A DNA stretch of 64,000 bases from Tenacibaculum caenipelagi (GCF_004363005.1 NZ_SNYH01000002.1:310001-374000); one strand, 5' to 3'; shown: positions 45,458-54,516, counted from the stretch's first letter. Translations and numbers: made by a program. The notes: generated by a model not told the origin, from the sequence alone.

Positions 45458-46387
45458 TTATTGTTCATTATCTTTTTTCTCTTGTGCTTTTTTCATTGCT
45501 TCTCCAATCTGATTACTAGCTGTAAAACTTGCTACCATATCATTTAACATATTACTACCTACTTGAGGTGAATTAGGTAATAAAATTAAGTTACTATTTG
45601 TCTCTTCACCTAACGATTGCAATGTATCGTAATGTTGAGTTACAACAATTAAAGCAGATGCTTCTTGACTATTAATACCTACACGGTTTAAAACTTCAAC
45701 AGATTCTTCTAAACCACGGGCAATTTCACGACGTTGATCTGCAATACCTTGACCCTGTAAACGCTTACTTTCAGCTTCTGCTTTTGCTTTTTCAACAATT
45801 AAAATACGTTGCGCATCTCCTTCATATTGAGCTGCTGTTTTCTCTCTATCAGCTGCATTAATACGGTTCATTGCCGCCTTTACTTGTGCATCTGGATCAA
45901 TATCTGTTACTAATGTTTTTATGATATCGTAACCATAATCCATCATGGCATCATTCAATTCTGTCTTAACAGCGATTGCAATATCATCTTTTTTAACAAA
46001 TACATCATCTAACTTCATTTTAGGTACTTCAGCACGAACTACATCAAATACATAAGAAGTAATCTGATCATGTGGGTAATCTAACTTATAAAAAGCATCA
46101 TATACCTTTTCGCGAATTACTTTATACTGTACCGAAACTTTTAATTTTACAAATACATCATCTAGCGTTTTGGTTTCTACAATTACATCTAATTGTTGAA
46201 TTTTTAAACTCAATTTTCCTGCAATTCTATCAACTATAGGAATTTTTAGTTGTAAACCTGAATGACGAATGCTTTGAAAACGACCAAAACGTTCAATAAT
46301 AGCAGCAGTTTGTTGTTTTACAATAAAAAAAGAGGATAAAAAGACGATAATTCCGATAAAAATAACCGGATACATGTAAACTGACAT
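45458..46387 (-). CDS. SPFH/Band 7 family protein (stomatin/QmcA-like)
   Basis: A 309-residue membrane-anchored protein. One N-terminal hydrophobic segment (residues 4-22, [18 protein letters not shown]), then the Band 7 domain starting [18 protein letters not shown] and a coiled-coil tail ([19 protein letters not shown] near 170-190). These proteins form ring assemblies in the inner membrane and are linked to proteolysis by FtsH-type proteases. The YbjQ-like gene follows after 5 bp. Confidence 0.92.
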   Translation of the reverse strand: MSVYMYPVIFIGIIVFLSSFFIVKQQTAAIIERFGRFQSIRHSGLQLKIPIVDRIAGKLSLKIQQLDVIVETKTLDDVFVKLKVSVQYKVIREKVYDAFYKLDYPHDQITSYVFDVVRAEVPKMKLDDVFVKKDDIAIAVKTELNDAMMDYGYDIIKTLVTDIDPDAQVKAAMNRINAADREKTAAQYEGDAQRILIVEKAKAEAESKRLQGQGIADQRREIARGLEESVEVLNRVGINSQEASALIVVTQHYDTLQSLGEETNSNLILLPNSPQVGSNMLNDMVASFTASNQIGEAMKKAQEKKDNEQ

Positions 46388-46467
46388 AGTTTTAATTTTT
46401 AGGATTAGTAATTTTTTTGTTAAAGATACTATTTAAATAATTACCTATTTGACGATTTTTTTTAGAA

Positions 46468-46498
46468 TTGTTACAGTCCTTTTTTAAATATATATTTG
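46468..46498 (+). promoter_or_regulatory. Flavobacterial-type promoter of the DoxX-like gene
   Basis: TTG at 46468-46470 and TATATTTG at 46491-46498, separated by 20 bp, match the Bacteroidota -33/-7 consensus 16 bp before the start. Confidence 0.65.
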
Positions 46499-46513
46499 TG
46501 AAAAATCAATTAT

Positions 46514-46912
46514 ATGGAACTTATACAACAAAACGCAACAGAAATTTTAATTCTACTTTTTTTAATTGTTACTTTTTTACAATCTGGTATTGATAAAGTA
46601 TCTGATTGGAATGGTAACTTATCTTTTATTAAAGATCATTTTCAAAACTCACCTTTAAAAAATTCAGTACCAATTTTATTAGCTGTAATTTTAGTGATGG
46701 AGTTGTTAGCAGGTGCATTAATGTTTGTTGGAATTTTCCATTTATCTACAACTGGAAATAATGATATTGCTTTAATTGGAGCAGAGCTTTGTGCTTTGAC
46801 TTTAATTTTCTTATTAATAGGGCAACGTTTAGCAAAAGATTATGCAGGAGCAATGACCTTGGCAGTTTACTTTTTAATAGCCATTTTTGGTGTGTATTTA
46901 TTAAATAGTTAA
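46514..46912 (+). CDS. DoxX-like four-helix membrane protein
   Basis: A 132-residue integral membrane protein with four hydrophobic segments (about 8-27, 54-76, 84-105 and 108-130), the layout of DoxX-type proteins. Features include FLQSGIDKVSDWNGNLSFIKDHF near residues 22-44. Its function is unknown; the related DoxD subunit is a quinol-linked oxidoreductase part. It is a single gene with its own promoter and terminator. Confidence 0.75.
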   Translation: MELIQQNATEILILLFLIVTFLQSGIDKVSDWNGNLSFIKDHFQNSPLKNSVPILLAVILVMELLAGALMFVGIFHLSTTGNNDIALIGAELCALTLIFLLIGQRLAKDYAGAMTLAVYFLIAIFGVYLLNS

Positions 46913-46952
46913 AAGTTATTTTAAATACCTTGATAATAAAAATATTTTATTA

Positions 46953-46988
46953 AAAAACCTCTTAAAAAATTGATTTTAAGAGGTTTTT
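46953..46988 (+). terminator. Rho-independent terminator
   Basis: A stem of about 15 bp (AAAACCTCTTAAAA with its complement) and T run after the DoxX-like gene. Confidence 0.85.
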
Positions 46989-47054
46989 ATTTTATTAGAA
47001 GGTGTTTGTACGTTTTATAGTAATTAACCTTGTATAATAGCTTTAAATAAAGTT

Positions 47055-47948
47055 TTATCTGTTTTTTAAGACATAAATTAGAGATGAATACTCACCTGTA
47101 CGTTTTGCTTTCATATTCGACTTCAAACCTGTTAAAAAAGCTTTTATTGGTTGAGATTTTTTTGTTTTGTATTTTTCTGATAATAGAGAAACATAATACG
47201 AATCAAATTTCATCGGAAGTACTTTTTCAACGTTTATTTCAACTAACGAAAATATTTTTGAAATAGACGTTTGTGAAAAATGCCATAAATGTCTTGGCAC
47301 ATCAAAAGCAGCCCAATACTCTTTGTAATAATTAGCGTCGTAACTTTTATAATTAGGTACAGCCACTATTAAAACACCATTTGGCTTTAAAAGTTTTTTC
47401 AATTGTTGTACATATTCTATTAAATTAGGAATATGTTCTAAAACATGCCAAAGAGTTATTACATCAAATTGTGTGTTTTTAATTTCGGAAATATCTTCTT
47501 GTAAAATGATATTTTTACTTTTTGAAAATTCACGAGCTTTTTCAGAGGGCTCTACTCCAGTAATTTTCCATCCATTATTTTTACATACTTTTAAAAAGTC
47601 ACCTGTTCCAGCTCCAATATCTAAAATTGATTTTTCCTCTGTTTTAAAAGAGTCAATCAATTTTAGCTTTTTCTTTAATGTATAGTTTTTTACTAAATGA
47701 TAAACTTTGTCAAAAAGTGAATTCTTACTATCTGTGTGTGAAATGTAATTTTCACTTAAATAGTATTTGTTTAAATTATCAGGAACTGGAGAAGTTACTA
47801 ACATATCAAAACTGTTGTTTTTCATTACCTCGTAACTCTCTTTAGACACTGTATAATCAATGCAGTTTAAATAAGGGGTTAAGTTCTTATAGAACTCTTT
47901 TTTTGTAATCAAATTAAATATTGGTGTTGAGTGTTCCTTGTGGAACAT
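47055..47948 (-). CDS. Class I SAM-dependent methyltransferase
   Basis: A 297-residue methyltransferase. SAM motif I is ILDIGAGTGDFLKVCKNNG near residues 110-128, followed by acidic VEPSE, motif post-I and VITLWHVLEHIPN near 163-175. The N-terminal 90 residues are an accessory part (NYISHTDSKNSLFDKVYHLV), common in methyltransferases of O-antigen or lipid clusters. The substrate is unknown. The start codon overlaps a 16-bp palindrome TGTTCCTTGTGGAACA (parS-like). Confidence 0.86.
   Translation of the reverse strand: MFHKEHSTPIFNLITKKEFYKNLTPYLNCIDYTVSKESYEVMKNNSFDMLVTSPVPDNLNKYYLSENYISHTDSKNSLFDKVYHLVKNYTLKKKLKLIDSFKTEEKSILDIGAGTGDFLKVCKNNGWKITGVEPSEKAREFSKSKNIILQEDISEIKNTQFDVITLWHVLEHIPNLIEYVQQLKKLLKPNGVLIVAVPNYKSYDANYYKEYWAAFDVPRHLWHFSQTSISKIFSLVEINVEKVLPMKFDSYYVSLLSEKYKTKKSQPIKAFLTGLKSNMKAKRTGEYSSLIYVLKNR
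47933..47946. promoter_or_regulatory. parS-like palindrome, site 1
   Basis: GTTCCTTGTGGAAC has perfect 5-bp arms around TTGT, matching the parS core GTTCCACGTGGAAC except for the two left centre bases. It includes the first codons of the methyltransferase gene. Confidence 0.5.
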
Positions 47949-47975
47949 TGTTTATTGGTGGGACAATTATACATA

Positions 47976-48013
47976 AAAAAATAAAACGTTCCACATGGAA
48001 CGTTTTATTTTTT
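47976..48013. terminator. Hairpin terminator that contains parS-like site 2
   Basis: A long palindrome AAAACGTTCC-ACAT-GGAACGTTTT with flanking A and T runs, between mnmG and the methyltransferase gene. Its centre GTTCCACATGGAAC (47988-48001) differs from the parS core GTTCCACGTGGAAC at one or two central bases, so it may serve both as a terminator of mnmG and as a ParB site. Confidence 0.7.
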
Positions 48014-48034
48014 TATGTTCTAAAATTTTAGAAT

Positions 48035-49912
48035 TTACCTACCCATATATACTAACAGTACAGAAATATCACTTGGTGATACTCCACTTATTCTACTAGC
48101 CTGTGAAATTGAAGTCGGTTGTATTTTTGATAGCTTTTCTCTTGCTTCGAATGAAAGAGATTTTACTTTACTATAATCAAAAGTTGATGGAATAGGAACA
48201 TTCTCTAGTCTATTCAATTTGTCAGCATTGTTTTTTTCTTTTTCAATGTATCCAGAATATTTCAAATGAATTTCTACTTGTTCAATTATTTCTTGATCAA
48301 TATTGTTTTCTTGAATATAGGTCTCTAATCTTTCAATCGATCTAAAATCAGAAAAAGTTAATTGAGGTCTAGCAGCAATTTTATATAGTTTCATTGATTG
48401 ATTAATTGTTGCTAAATTTTTACTTTCTAAAATAGGATTTACTTCCTCTTTAGAAACACTCAAATTTGTAATGAAATCTATTAAATTTTGAGTTTTGTTT
48501 TTCTTCTCCTCTACTCTGTTCATTCTTTCTTGTGAAGCTAAACCTAACTTATATGATTTTTCTGTCAAGCGTAAATCAGCATTATCTTGTCTTAAAAGAG
48601 TTCTGTACTCAGCACGAGAAGTAAACATTCGATATGGTTCTTCTGTTCCTTTGGTAATTAAATCATCAATTAAAACACCTATATACGCTTCACTTCTTTT
48701 TAAAATAAAAGGTTCTCTTTCCTGAACTTTTAAAGCGGCATTTACACCTGCCATTAAACCTTGTGCAGCTGCTTCTTCATAACCTGTAGTTCCGTTAATT
48801 TGACCTGCAAAGAATAAGTTGTTAATTAACTTCGTTTCTAAGTTATGTTTTAGCTGGGTAGGAGGAAAATAATCGTATTCGATAGCATATCCATATCTAA
48901 AGAATTTCACATTTTCAAATCCTGGAATTGAACGTATGGCTTTATCTTGAATATCTTCTGGAAGTGAAGTAGAGAACCCATTTACATAGATTTCAATAGT
49001 ATTCCATCCTTCTGGTTCTACAAATATTTGATGGCGTTCTTTTTCTGCAAAGCGATTAATCTTATCTTCTACTGAAGGACAATAACGAGGTCCTGTAGAT
49101 TTAATTCTACCATTAAACATTGGTGAACGATCAAATCCTTCACGAAGTAAATCATGTACTTCAGGATTTGTGTATGTTAAATAACAAGAACGTTGTTTTG
49201 ATAGTGGTTTTGTTACAGGTAAATATGAGAACTTTTCTGGATTATCATCACCAGGTTGTTCTGTCATTTTACTGTAATCTAAAGAACGTCCGTCAACACG
49301 AGGAGGTGTTCCGGTTTTCATTCTACCAGCTTCAAAACCTTTTTCTACTAGATCTTCGGTAATACCTGTAGAAGCTCCTTCACCTGCTCTACCTCCACCA
49401 AATGTTTTTTCACCAATATGAATTAATCCATTTAAAAATGTACCAGCAGTAACGATTACTGTCTTTGCTTTTATTTCTAAACCCAAGGCAGTTTTTACTC
49501 CTGTGATTGTATCACGATCAAACAACAATCCGTTTACAGAATCTTGATAAAAATCTAAATTTTCTGTTTGTTCTAACATGGTTCTCCAGCACTCTGCAAA
49601 TTGCATTCTGTCTGATTGTGCTCTTGGACTCCACATAGCAGGTCCTTTTGATTTATTTAGCATTTTAAACTGAATTGCGGTCTTGTCGGTTACGATACCA
49701 CTGTAACCACCAAGCGCATCAATTTCACGTACTATTTGCCCTTTTGCAATACCACCCATAGCAGGATTACAACTCATTTGAGCAATATTTTGTAAGTTCA
49801 TTGTAATTAACAAAGTGTGTGCTCCCATGTTTGCACTTGCTGCTGCTGCTTCGCTACCAGCATGCCCACCTCCTACTACAATTACATCGTATGTTGTATT
49901 AAATAAACTCAT
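48035..49912 (-). CDS. mnmG: tRNA uridine-5-carboxymethylaminomethyl synthesis enzyme MnmG (GidA)
   Basis: A 625-residue flavoprotein that with MnmE modifies U34 of certain tRNAs. The FAD motif VIVVGGGHAGSEAAAASANMG is at residues 10-30, and the family blocks MSCNPAMGGIAKGQIVREIDA, GPAMWSPRAQSDRM and RYCPSVEDKINRFA follow. The C-terminal GidA-associated helices end with LSKIQPTSISQASRISGVSPSDISVLLVYM. Length is normal. In many bacteria this gene lies near oriC. A perfect parS core lies 11 bp upstream of the start. Confidence 0.97.
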   Translation of the reverse strand: MSLFNTTYDVIVVGGGHAGSEAAAASANMGAHTLLITMNLQNIAQMSCNPAMGGIAKGQIVREIDALGGYSGIVTDKTAIQFKMLNKSKGPAMWSPRAQSDRMQFAECWRTMLEQTENLDFYQDSVNGLLFDRDTITGVKTALGLEIKAKTVIVTAGTFLNGLIHIGEKTFGGGRAGEGASTGITEDLVEKGFEAGRMKTGTPPRVDGRSLDYSKMTEQPGDDNPEKFSYLPVTKPLSKQRSCYLTYTNPEVHDLLREGFDRSPMFNGRIKSTGPRYCPSVEDKINRFAEKERHQIFVEPEGWNTIEIYVNGFSTSLPEDIQDKAIRSIPGFENVKFFRYGYAIEYDYFPPTQLKHNLETKLINNLFFAGQINGTTGYEEAAAQGLMAGVNAALKVQEREPFILKRSEAYIGVLIDDLITKGTEEPYRMFTSRAEYRTLLRQDNADLRLTEKSYKLGLASQERMNRVEEKKNKTQNLIDFITNLSVSKEEVNPILESKNLATINQSMKLYKIAARPQLTFSDFRSIERLETYIQENNIDQEIIEQVEIHLKYSGYIEKEKNNADKLNRLENVPIPSTFDYSKVKSLSFEAREKLSKIQPTSISQASRISGVSPSDISVLLVYMGR

Positions 49913-49922
49913 TTTTAATTCA

Positions 49923-49936
49923 GTTCCACGTGGAAC
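49923..49936. promoter_or_regulatory. parS site 3, perfect core palindrome
   Basis: GTTCCACGTGGAAC is a perfect 14-bp palindrome identical to the core of the parS sequence TGTTCCACGTGGAACA known from Pseudomonas. It lies in the 28-bp gap between ybeY and mnmG. Confidence 0.75.
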
Positions 49937-49940
49937 GGTT

Positions 49941-50357
49941 TTAATTTTTTTCTAAAATTTCTAAACATTCATTTTCTTTTGAACGCATTAATTGTTTCTC
50001 TTCATCGGTTTTATCCTTGTATTTCATATAATGTAAAATACCGTGAATAATTACGCGGTGTAATTCGTTTTCAAAAGAAACATCAAATTCTTTAGCATTC
50101 TCTTTTACCCTTTCTACAGAAATAAAAATATCCCCTCCTACTAATTTACCTAAAGTGTAATCAAAACTGATGATATCGGTAAAGGTATCGTGCTGTAAAA
50201 ACTCAATATTTATTTTGTGTAAATAGGCATCATCACAAAAAATATAATTAATTTCTCCTAGCTCAAAACCTTCTTTTTCTATACAAGTTTCTATCCACTT
50301 TGAAGTATTTTCTTCGTTGTTTAGTTGAAACTCGGTTTCGTAATTAAATGCAATCAT
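49941..50357 (-). CDS. ybeY: Endoribonuclease YbeY
   Basis: A 138-residue metal-dependent endoribonuclease involved in 16S rRNA maturation and quality control. The zinc motif reads HRVIIHGILHYMKYKDKTDEE near residues 107-127: two His are present, while the third ligand usual in proteobacteria (GYDH) is replaced by YKD, as is typical of Bacteroidota. DIISFDY and GGDIFISVERV are conserved. It lies upstream of mnmG in the same direction. Confidence 0.93.
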   Translation of the reverse strand: MIAFNYETEFQLNNEENTSKWIETCIEKEGFELGEINYIFCDDAYLHKINIEFLQHDTFTDIISFDYTLGKLVGGDIFISVERVKENAKEFDVSFENELHRVIIHGILHYMKYKDKTDEEKQLMRSKENECLEILEKN

Positions 50358-50400
50358 TTCTTTATATCAAATACTGTTCTTATTATCTTATAACTGCTAA

Positions 50401-50441
50401 TTAAAAAGCTGTAGTACTTGACGTGTTTAAAGGCTTTTTAA
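50401..50441 (-). terminator. Possible weak terminator after the DUF4175 gene
   Basis: The arms TTAAAAAGC and GCTTTTTAA form a 9-bp stem around a 23-bp loop, between the DUF4175 stop and ybeY start. There is no long T run, so the call is tentative. Confidence 0.35.
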
Positions 50442-50445
50442 TGCG

Positions 50446-53400
50446 TTATTCTTTGTTTTTCGGAAGGCTAAAGTATTCTTGAACCTTCTTCTTGTAATTT
50501 TGGCGCAAAGGTAGTGATTGTCTGTTTAATATCTCTGTTTGGTTATAAAACAACTTTTTAAATTTTAGTTCTTTGCTAGATGTATTATTAAATTCTTGAA
50601 AATTGGTGTTCGATTTACGTTGTTTCTCTCGGTTTTGTTCAAAAGTAGCCTTGTCTAATTTTAATAGTTCGTAGTTTAGTCGTTGCATTCTGTCGATACT
50701 TTCTTGTGTAAACCCTTTTTCTAAAATTTCGTTTTCCAATTCCTCCATCTTCTTTAATGCTTTTTTAGCATCTTTATTATCATTATTTCCTTCTTTAATG
50801 GCATTTTCTAATTGCTCTCTTAACTGAGATTGCTCTTTGTAAATTTGATATAACTCACCATCTAAATCATCATTTTGTTCACCTTCTCCGCCTTCCTTTT
50901 TTCCTTCTTTACCATCTTTTGGTTTGCCTTCATTTTGTTTTTGCATACCCTCCTTCATCTTTTTCATGAGCTCATTTTGTTGTTGAATAATGTCAGGTAA
51001 GCTAAACGATTTCCCTTTACCCTTTCCTTTTCCATTACCTGGTTTAGGGTTTTGCATGGCATCTAAAGTGTTACTTAACATATCTGCTAAAGTGTTTGCA
51101 GAAGTCATTACATATTGCTGATTAGAGATACCATTTTGAAAAAAATTGTCTGCAAAGTTTTCTAAGGATTGATCTAAGTTATAATGTGCTTGTGCTAATT
51201 GATCTTGTACTTTTGATGAAATACTAGGAACACGCATTGAAAGCACAAATAAGCTATCATCAATATGCTCAAAATAAGTTTTAAGCTGATACTGCTTTTG
51301 TAAGTTTTTACCAAAATCTGGATGTGCAGAAGTAGATGATGAAAAGACATTCATTAATGCCTCTTGGTCGAAAGAAAATGTGATAAGGTTTTCTAAGATT
51401 TGACGCAACCCTTCCATATTCTCTTCTTCCATTTCGGCACTCATTGATTGCATCGATTGTTGCATTTTTTGACTCATTTGCTGCATTTTTTCAGCAGCCT
51501 TTTTTTGATTTTGTTTAGCGTTTTGTTGCTTGTTGTTTTCTAAATTTTCTTCAGCTTTGTTTAATTCTTCTTGAGCTTGTTTTTCTAAGTTTTCCATAGA
51601 AGGTATATCCATGGGTTGTTTTAGTTTTTCATTGTCTTTTTGAAGTTCTTTTAACTCATTTTTTGTTTCTTGAAATGCTTTGTTAATCTCCTTTTGTTCA
51701 TCTTTAGAAATGTCTTTCTTGCTTAGCTCTTCTTGTTTTTTTGATAATTCATCTAGTTTATTAGCGAGTTGATTCATTTTTTGCTCTACATAAAAACGTT
51801 TAGTCATTTCTAAAATACGTTCTAAGCTACGTTCTTGTTGTTTGTTTTGTTCAGCAAGTTCTTTGGTTTTTTTTATCAAATCTTCTTTGTTTAGCTTATC
51901 AGCTAACTTCATTAATTCATCCAATAACTTTTGTTGCTTCTCTAATTTTTTAAGCTCTTCAATACGCTTTTGTAGGTTTTCTTTTTTCTCTTGAAGTGTT
52001 TGATTTTCTTCTTTCTTTTCAGAGAAATTTTCTTGTAGTTTTTGGGTTTGACGTTGCATCATTTGCTTGTATTGCTCTTGACGCTTTACTAAATTCTGAA
52101 TTTTCTTCTGATCGTTCCAGTTAATATTTTTCTTGTTCTGTAAATCGAACTGAATTTTTTCCAATTCTTTTTTACTTTTTTGCTGTTGATCTAACGAGTT
52201 TTTAAAGTTTTCAATGTGGTTTTTTTGCTCTTGTAGTAATTCCTCTTCTACTTCTTCTTCCGTTTTTTGACGATAACTAAACTTTTTACTCATTGTTTTT
52301 TTACTACCATTTACAAGATCGTTATCATATACCTGAAAATACATTTCGTAATTCACACCTTTTTGTAAGTTTAAATTCCCAGGAAACTCAAAATAGAAAG
52401 TTTGAATGTTTTTTTTATTTATTTTAATTGATTGATTTTGAGTATTTTGTGTATTATTTTTATCGTAAAATACCACTTCTAAATTTTTAAATCCGTAATC
52501 ATCAGTAATTTGACCTACAAATTGTGCATTTCCACGAGTAATACTATCAATATTTGAATTTACTGAAATGGTAGGATATTCATCTTTAATAACATTGATT
52601 GAAAATTGTAGCTGTTCGTAATCTTTTAAGTTATTGTTTGATGTCGTAATTTGATAGTGTAAACTTTGATTCAATTGTTTTTTAAATTCAAATTGATTGT
52701 TTTCTTTTTGTAAAAAAATCTCTCTTTTTTCTTTATTAATGAAGTTAACTGTATCGGTTTCAGAAGTTTTAATATTCCAAGTAACAATTGTTCCTTGTGG
52801 AACAATTAAGTTTCCTGTGTTTTGAATGGTTTCGTTTGCCTTTTTTATATACGAAGGATATTGTAGGTTTAATGAAATATTTTGAATGGATGGGGTGTTG
52901 ATAATTGTAATCTGATATTCTTGCGAATCAATTCCATTAGCACTAGCATAAAAAGTGATAGGTGCTTGTACTTCAGAAAAAGTATATGAGAACAATCCAT
53001 TTCCCTCATTTTTTAAAAAATACTGTTGATTGTTAAAATGAATTTTTGCTTCCTGAGGAATTACTTCGCCTTTTGTCTGTAAATACACAGTAATATCCTT
53101 TCCTTTAATCACACGTAATTCTTTTGCTGTTAAATCAAAATAAAAAGGAGCTGGAGGGCTGTAGGCTACTGAATGATGTACTACACGATTAAAACTCTCT
53201 GAAAGTTTTTTTGTAGTACCTGTAAGCAGAGAAATCATCCAAATAAAAATTGGAATTAAAATGTATTTAAGATATTTTTTATTGCTATTAAAATTAATCG
53301 CTTTATTGAAATAAATAGGTTGTAATTCTTTCGATTTTTGTTCTATACTCGCTACTAACAAATCCGATTGTTGAGTTGTTTGTTGCAATTGGAGTACGTT

Positions 53401-53733
53401 TAACAATTTATCTTTTACCTCAGGAAAATGATTTCCGATAATTTTAGAAGCTTCTTCAAAAGAAATTCCTTTTTGCAACCCCATGATTTTAAAAATAGGA
53501 AAGCATATAAAGCGGAATAACAAAAACAATTCTACAGCAATAAAAAACCAAAATAAGATTGTTCTTGAAGTAGGTTTTAACCAAAGAAAATACTCAATGA
53601 ATAATGTAAAAAAAAGATATATTAACCCTAATGAAACAAATAAGATGCTTCCTTTTATCAATTCATTTGTGTAGTATTTTCTACTGAATTGCTGTAACTT
53701 TTGTTGTATTTTATTAAAATTTCCCATAATCAA
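50446..53733 (-). CDS. DUF4175 family large membrane protein with coiled coil
   Basis: A 1095-residue protein with about three N-terminal hydrophobic segments (near residues 30-48, 52-70 and 155-172), a large beta-rich extracytoplasmic part (about 190-480) and a very long Lys/Glu/Gln-rich coiled coil (about 490-770) with EQQKNHIENFKNSLDQQQ. Near residue 915 it has the low-complexity KPGNGKGKGKGKSFSL. It is typical of DUF4175 proteins of Bacteroidota, whose function is unknown; an envelope role is likely. A second ATG at 53727 is possible. Its coding sequence holds parS-like site 4. Confidence 0.88.
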   Translation of the reverse strand: MIMGNFNKIQQKLQQFSRKYYTNELIKGSILFVSLGLIYLFFTLFIEYFLWLKPTSRTILFWFFIAVELFLLFRFICFPIFKIMGLQKGISFEEASKIIGNHFPEVKDKLLNVLQLQQTTQQSDLLVASIEQKSKELQPIYFNKAINFNSNKKYLKYILIPIFIWMISLLTGTTKKLSESFNRVVHHSVAYSPPAPFYFDLTAKELRVIKGKDITVYLQTKGEVIPQEAKIHFNNQQYFLKNEGNGLFSYTFSEVQAPITFYASANGIDSQEYQITIINTPSIQNISLNLQYPSYIKKANETIQNTGNLIVPQGTIVTWNIKTSETDTVNFINKEKREIFLQKENNQFEFKKQLNQSLHYQITTSNNNLKDYEQLQFSINVIKDEYPTISVNSNIDSITRGNAQFVGQITDDYGFKNLEVVFYDKNNTQNTQNQSIKINKKNIQTFYFEFPGNLNLQKGVNYEMYFQVYDNDLVNGSKKTMSKKFSYRQKTEEEVEEELLQEQKNHIENFKNSLDQQQKSKKELEKIQFDLQNKKNINWNDQKKIQNLVKRQEQYKQMMQRQTQKLQENFSEKKEENQTLQEKKENLQKRIEELKKLEKQQKLLDELMKLADKLNKEDLIKKTKELAEQNKQQERSLERILEMTKRFYVEQKMNQLANKLDELSKKQEELSKKDISKDEQKEINKAFQETKNELKELQKDNEKLKQPMDIPSMENLEKQAQEELNKAEENLENNKQQNAKQNQKKAAEKMQQMSQKMQQSMQSMSAEMEEENMEGLRQILENLITFSFDQEALMNVFSSSTSAHPDFGKNLQKQYQLKTYFEHIDDSLFVLSMRVPSISSKVQDQLAQAHYNLDQSLENFADNFFQNGISNQQYVMTSANTLADMLSNTLDAMQNPKPGNGKGKGKGKSFSLPDIIQQQNELMKKMKEGMQKQNEGKPKDGKEGKKEGGEGEQNDDLDGELYQIYKEQSQLREQLENAIKEGNNDNKDAKKALKKMEELENEILEKGFTQESIDRMQRLNYELLKLDKATFEQNREKQRKSNTNFQEFNNTSSKELKFKKLFYNQTEILNRQSLPLRQNYKKKVQEYFSLPKNKE
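52790..52803. promoter_or_regulatory. parS-like palindrome, site 4, inside the DUF4175 gene
   Basis: GTTCCTTGTGGAAC has the same TTGT centre as site 1. The symmetry extends outwards (AATTGTTCC-TTGT-GGAACAATT), so the arms are 9 bp long in spite of lying in a coding region. Confidence 0.5.
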
Positions 53734-53927
53734 GTATAAAAATACGAGTTTTATAAGGAACTCTTAGTTAAAGATTTGTGTAAACGATGGTAAGTCTTGT
53801 AAGAAATGAATAAAATCGTAATAAATATGAAAAAATAAGGAAAAACCATACTTTTTATACGGGTAAATAAGACTTAAGTATTTAAAGTTGAATTAAATTG
53901 CTAGTACTAATTTTAAAAACTTTAAAG

Positions 53928-54080
53928 ATGTTAAAAAACATTTCAGATTTAGGTATTACTATAAGTAAAACTGAACAAAAAACAATTAATGGAGGTTGGA
54001 GAAACATAAGATGTTTTACTGATAAAGATTGTCCACCTTGGGATTCTTTTTGTTATAATGGATATTGCCAGTATAAATAA
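53928..54080 (+). CDS. GG-leader small peptide with four-Cys core (bacteriocin-like)
   Basis: A 50-residue precursor. The leader MLKNISDLGITISKTEQKTI ends in the double-Gly cleavage motif NGG (residues 21-23), as in bacteriocins processed by C39 peptidase-ABC exporters. The 27-residue core has four Cys in the pattern CFTDKDC...FCYNGYC, which suggests two disulfides and recalls knottin-like peptides. It is the first of two such genes in tandem; a hairpin terminator follows. No C39 exporter is in the window. Whether it kills competitors or signals is unknown. Confidence 0.8.
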   Translation: MLKNISDLGITISKTEQKTINGGWRNIRCFTDKDCPPWDSFCYNGYCQYK

Positions 54081-54086
54081 TATTAC

Positions 54087-54116
54087 AAAAAGCGAGTTTT
54101 AACTCGCTTTTTTTTA
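54087..54116 (+). terminator. Terminator of the first GG peptide gene
   Basis: The stem AAAAAGCGAGTT / AACTCGCTTTTT with T run, 7 bp after the stop. Confidence 0.88.
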
Positions 54117-54269
54117 TTGATAATTAATTTTTATTATTCTTAATTAAGAAAATAAGATTCAAAAACTTGAAAAAGGATGTGTTTACCTCACTTTTTTTAC
54201 GGTAAAATTTTAATCTTAAAATTAAAAATAGAATAGATTGCGTTTTTATTAATATTTAAATTTTAAACT

Positions 54270-54434
54270 ATGTTAAAGAACATTTCAAAATTAGGTTCAG
54301 TATTGAACAAGCAAGAACAAAAAATTGTTAAAGGAGGATATACAGCACCAGTAGAAAGATGTCATGATGGTTGGGAATGGGCAATGGATTATGCTACAGG
54401 TTCATGGGTATGTATTCCTAGTTTAGATGATTAA
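54270..54434 (+). CDS. GG-leader small peptide, second copy
   Basis: A 54-residue precursor that starts MLKNISKLGSVLNKQEQKIV and has the cleavage motif KGG at residues 21-23, so the leader matches the preceding peptide in length and wording. The core is unrelated: YTAPVERCHDGWEWAMDYA then TGSWVCIPSLDD, with two Cys and several Trp. The shared leader and different core point to gene duplication with core diversification, as in class II bacteriocin families. Confidence 0.78.
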   Translation: MLKNISKLGSVLNKQEQKIVKGGYTAPVERCHDGWEWAMDYATGSWVCIPSLDD

Positions 54435-54448
54435 TAATAGTAAACAGT

Positions 54449-54478
54449 AAAAAGCGAATATTTGTTCGCTTTTTTTTA
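54449..54478 (+). terminator. Terminator of the second GG peptide gene
   Basis: The stem AAAAGCGAA / TTCGCTTTT with T run. Its arms resemble the terminator of the first peptide gene (AAAAAGCGA), consistent with duplication of the whole unit. Confidence 0.85.
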
Positions 54479-54516
54479 TTTCTCCTTCTTCTTTTTCTTT
54501 TCTATTAACATAGAAC

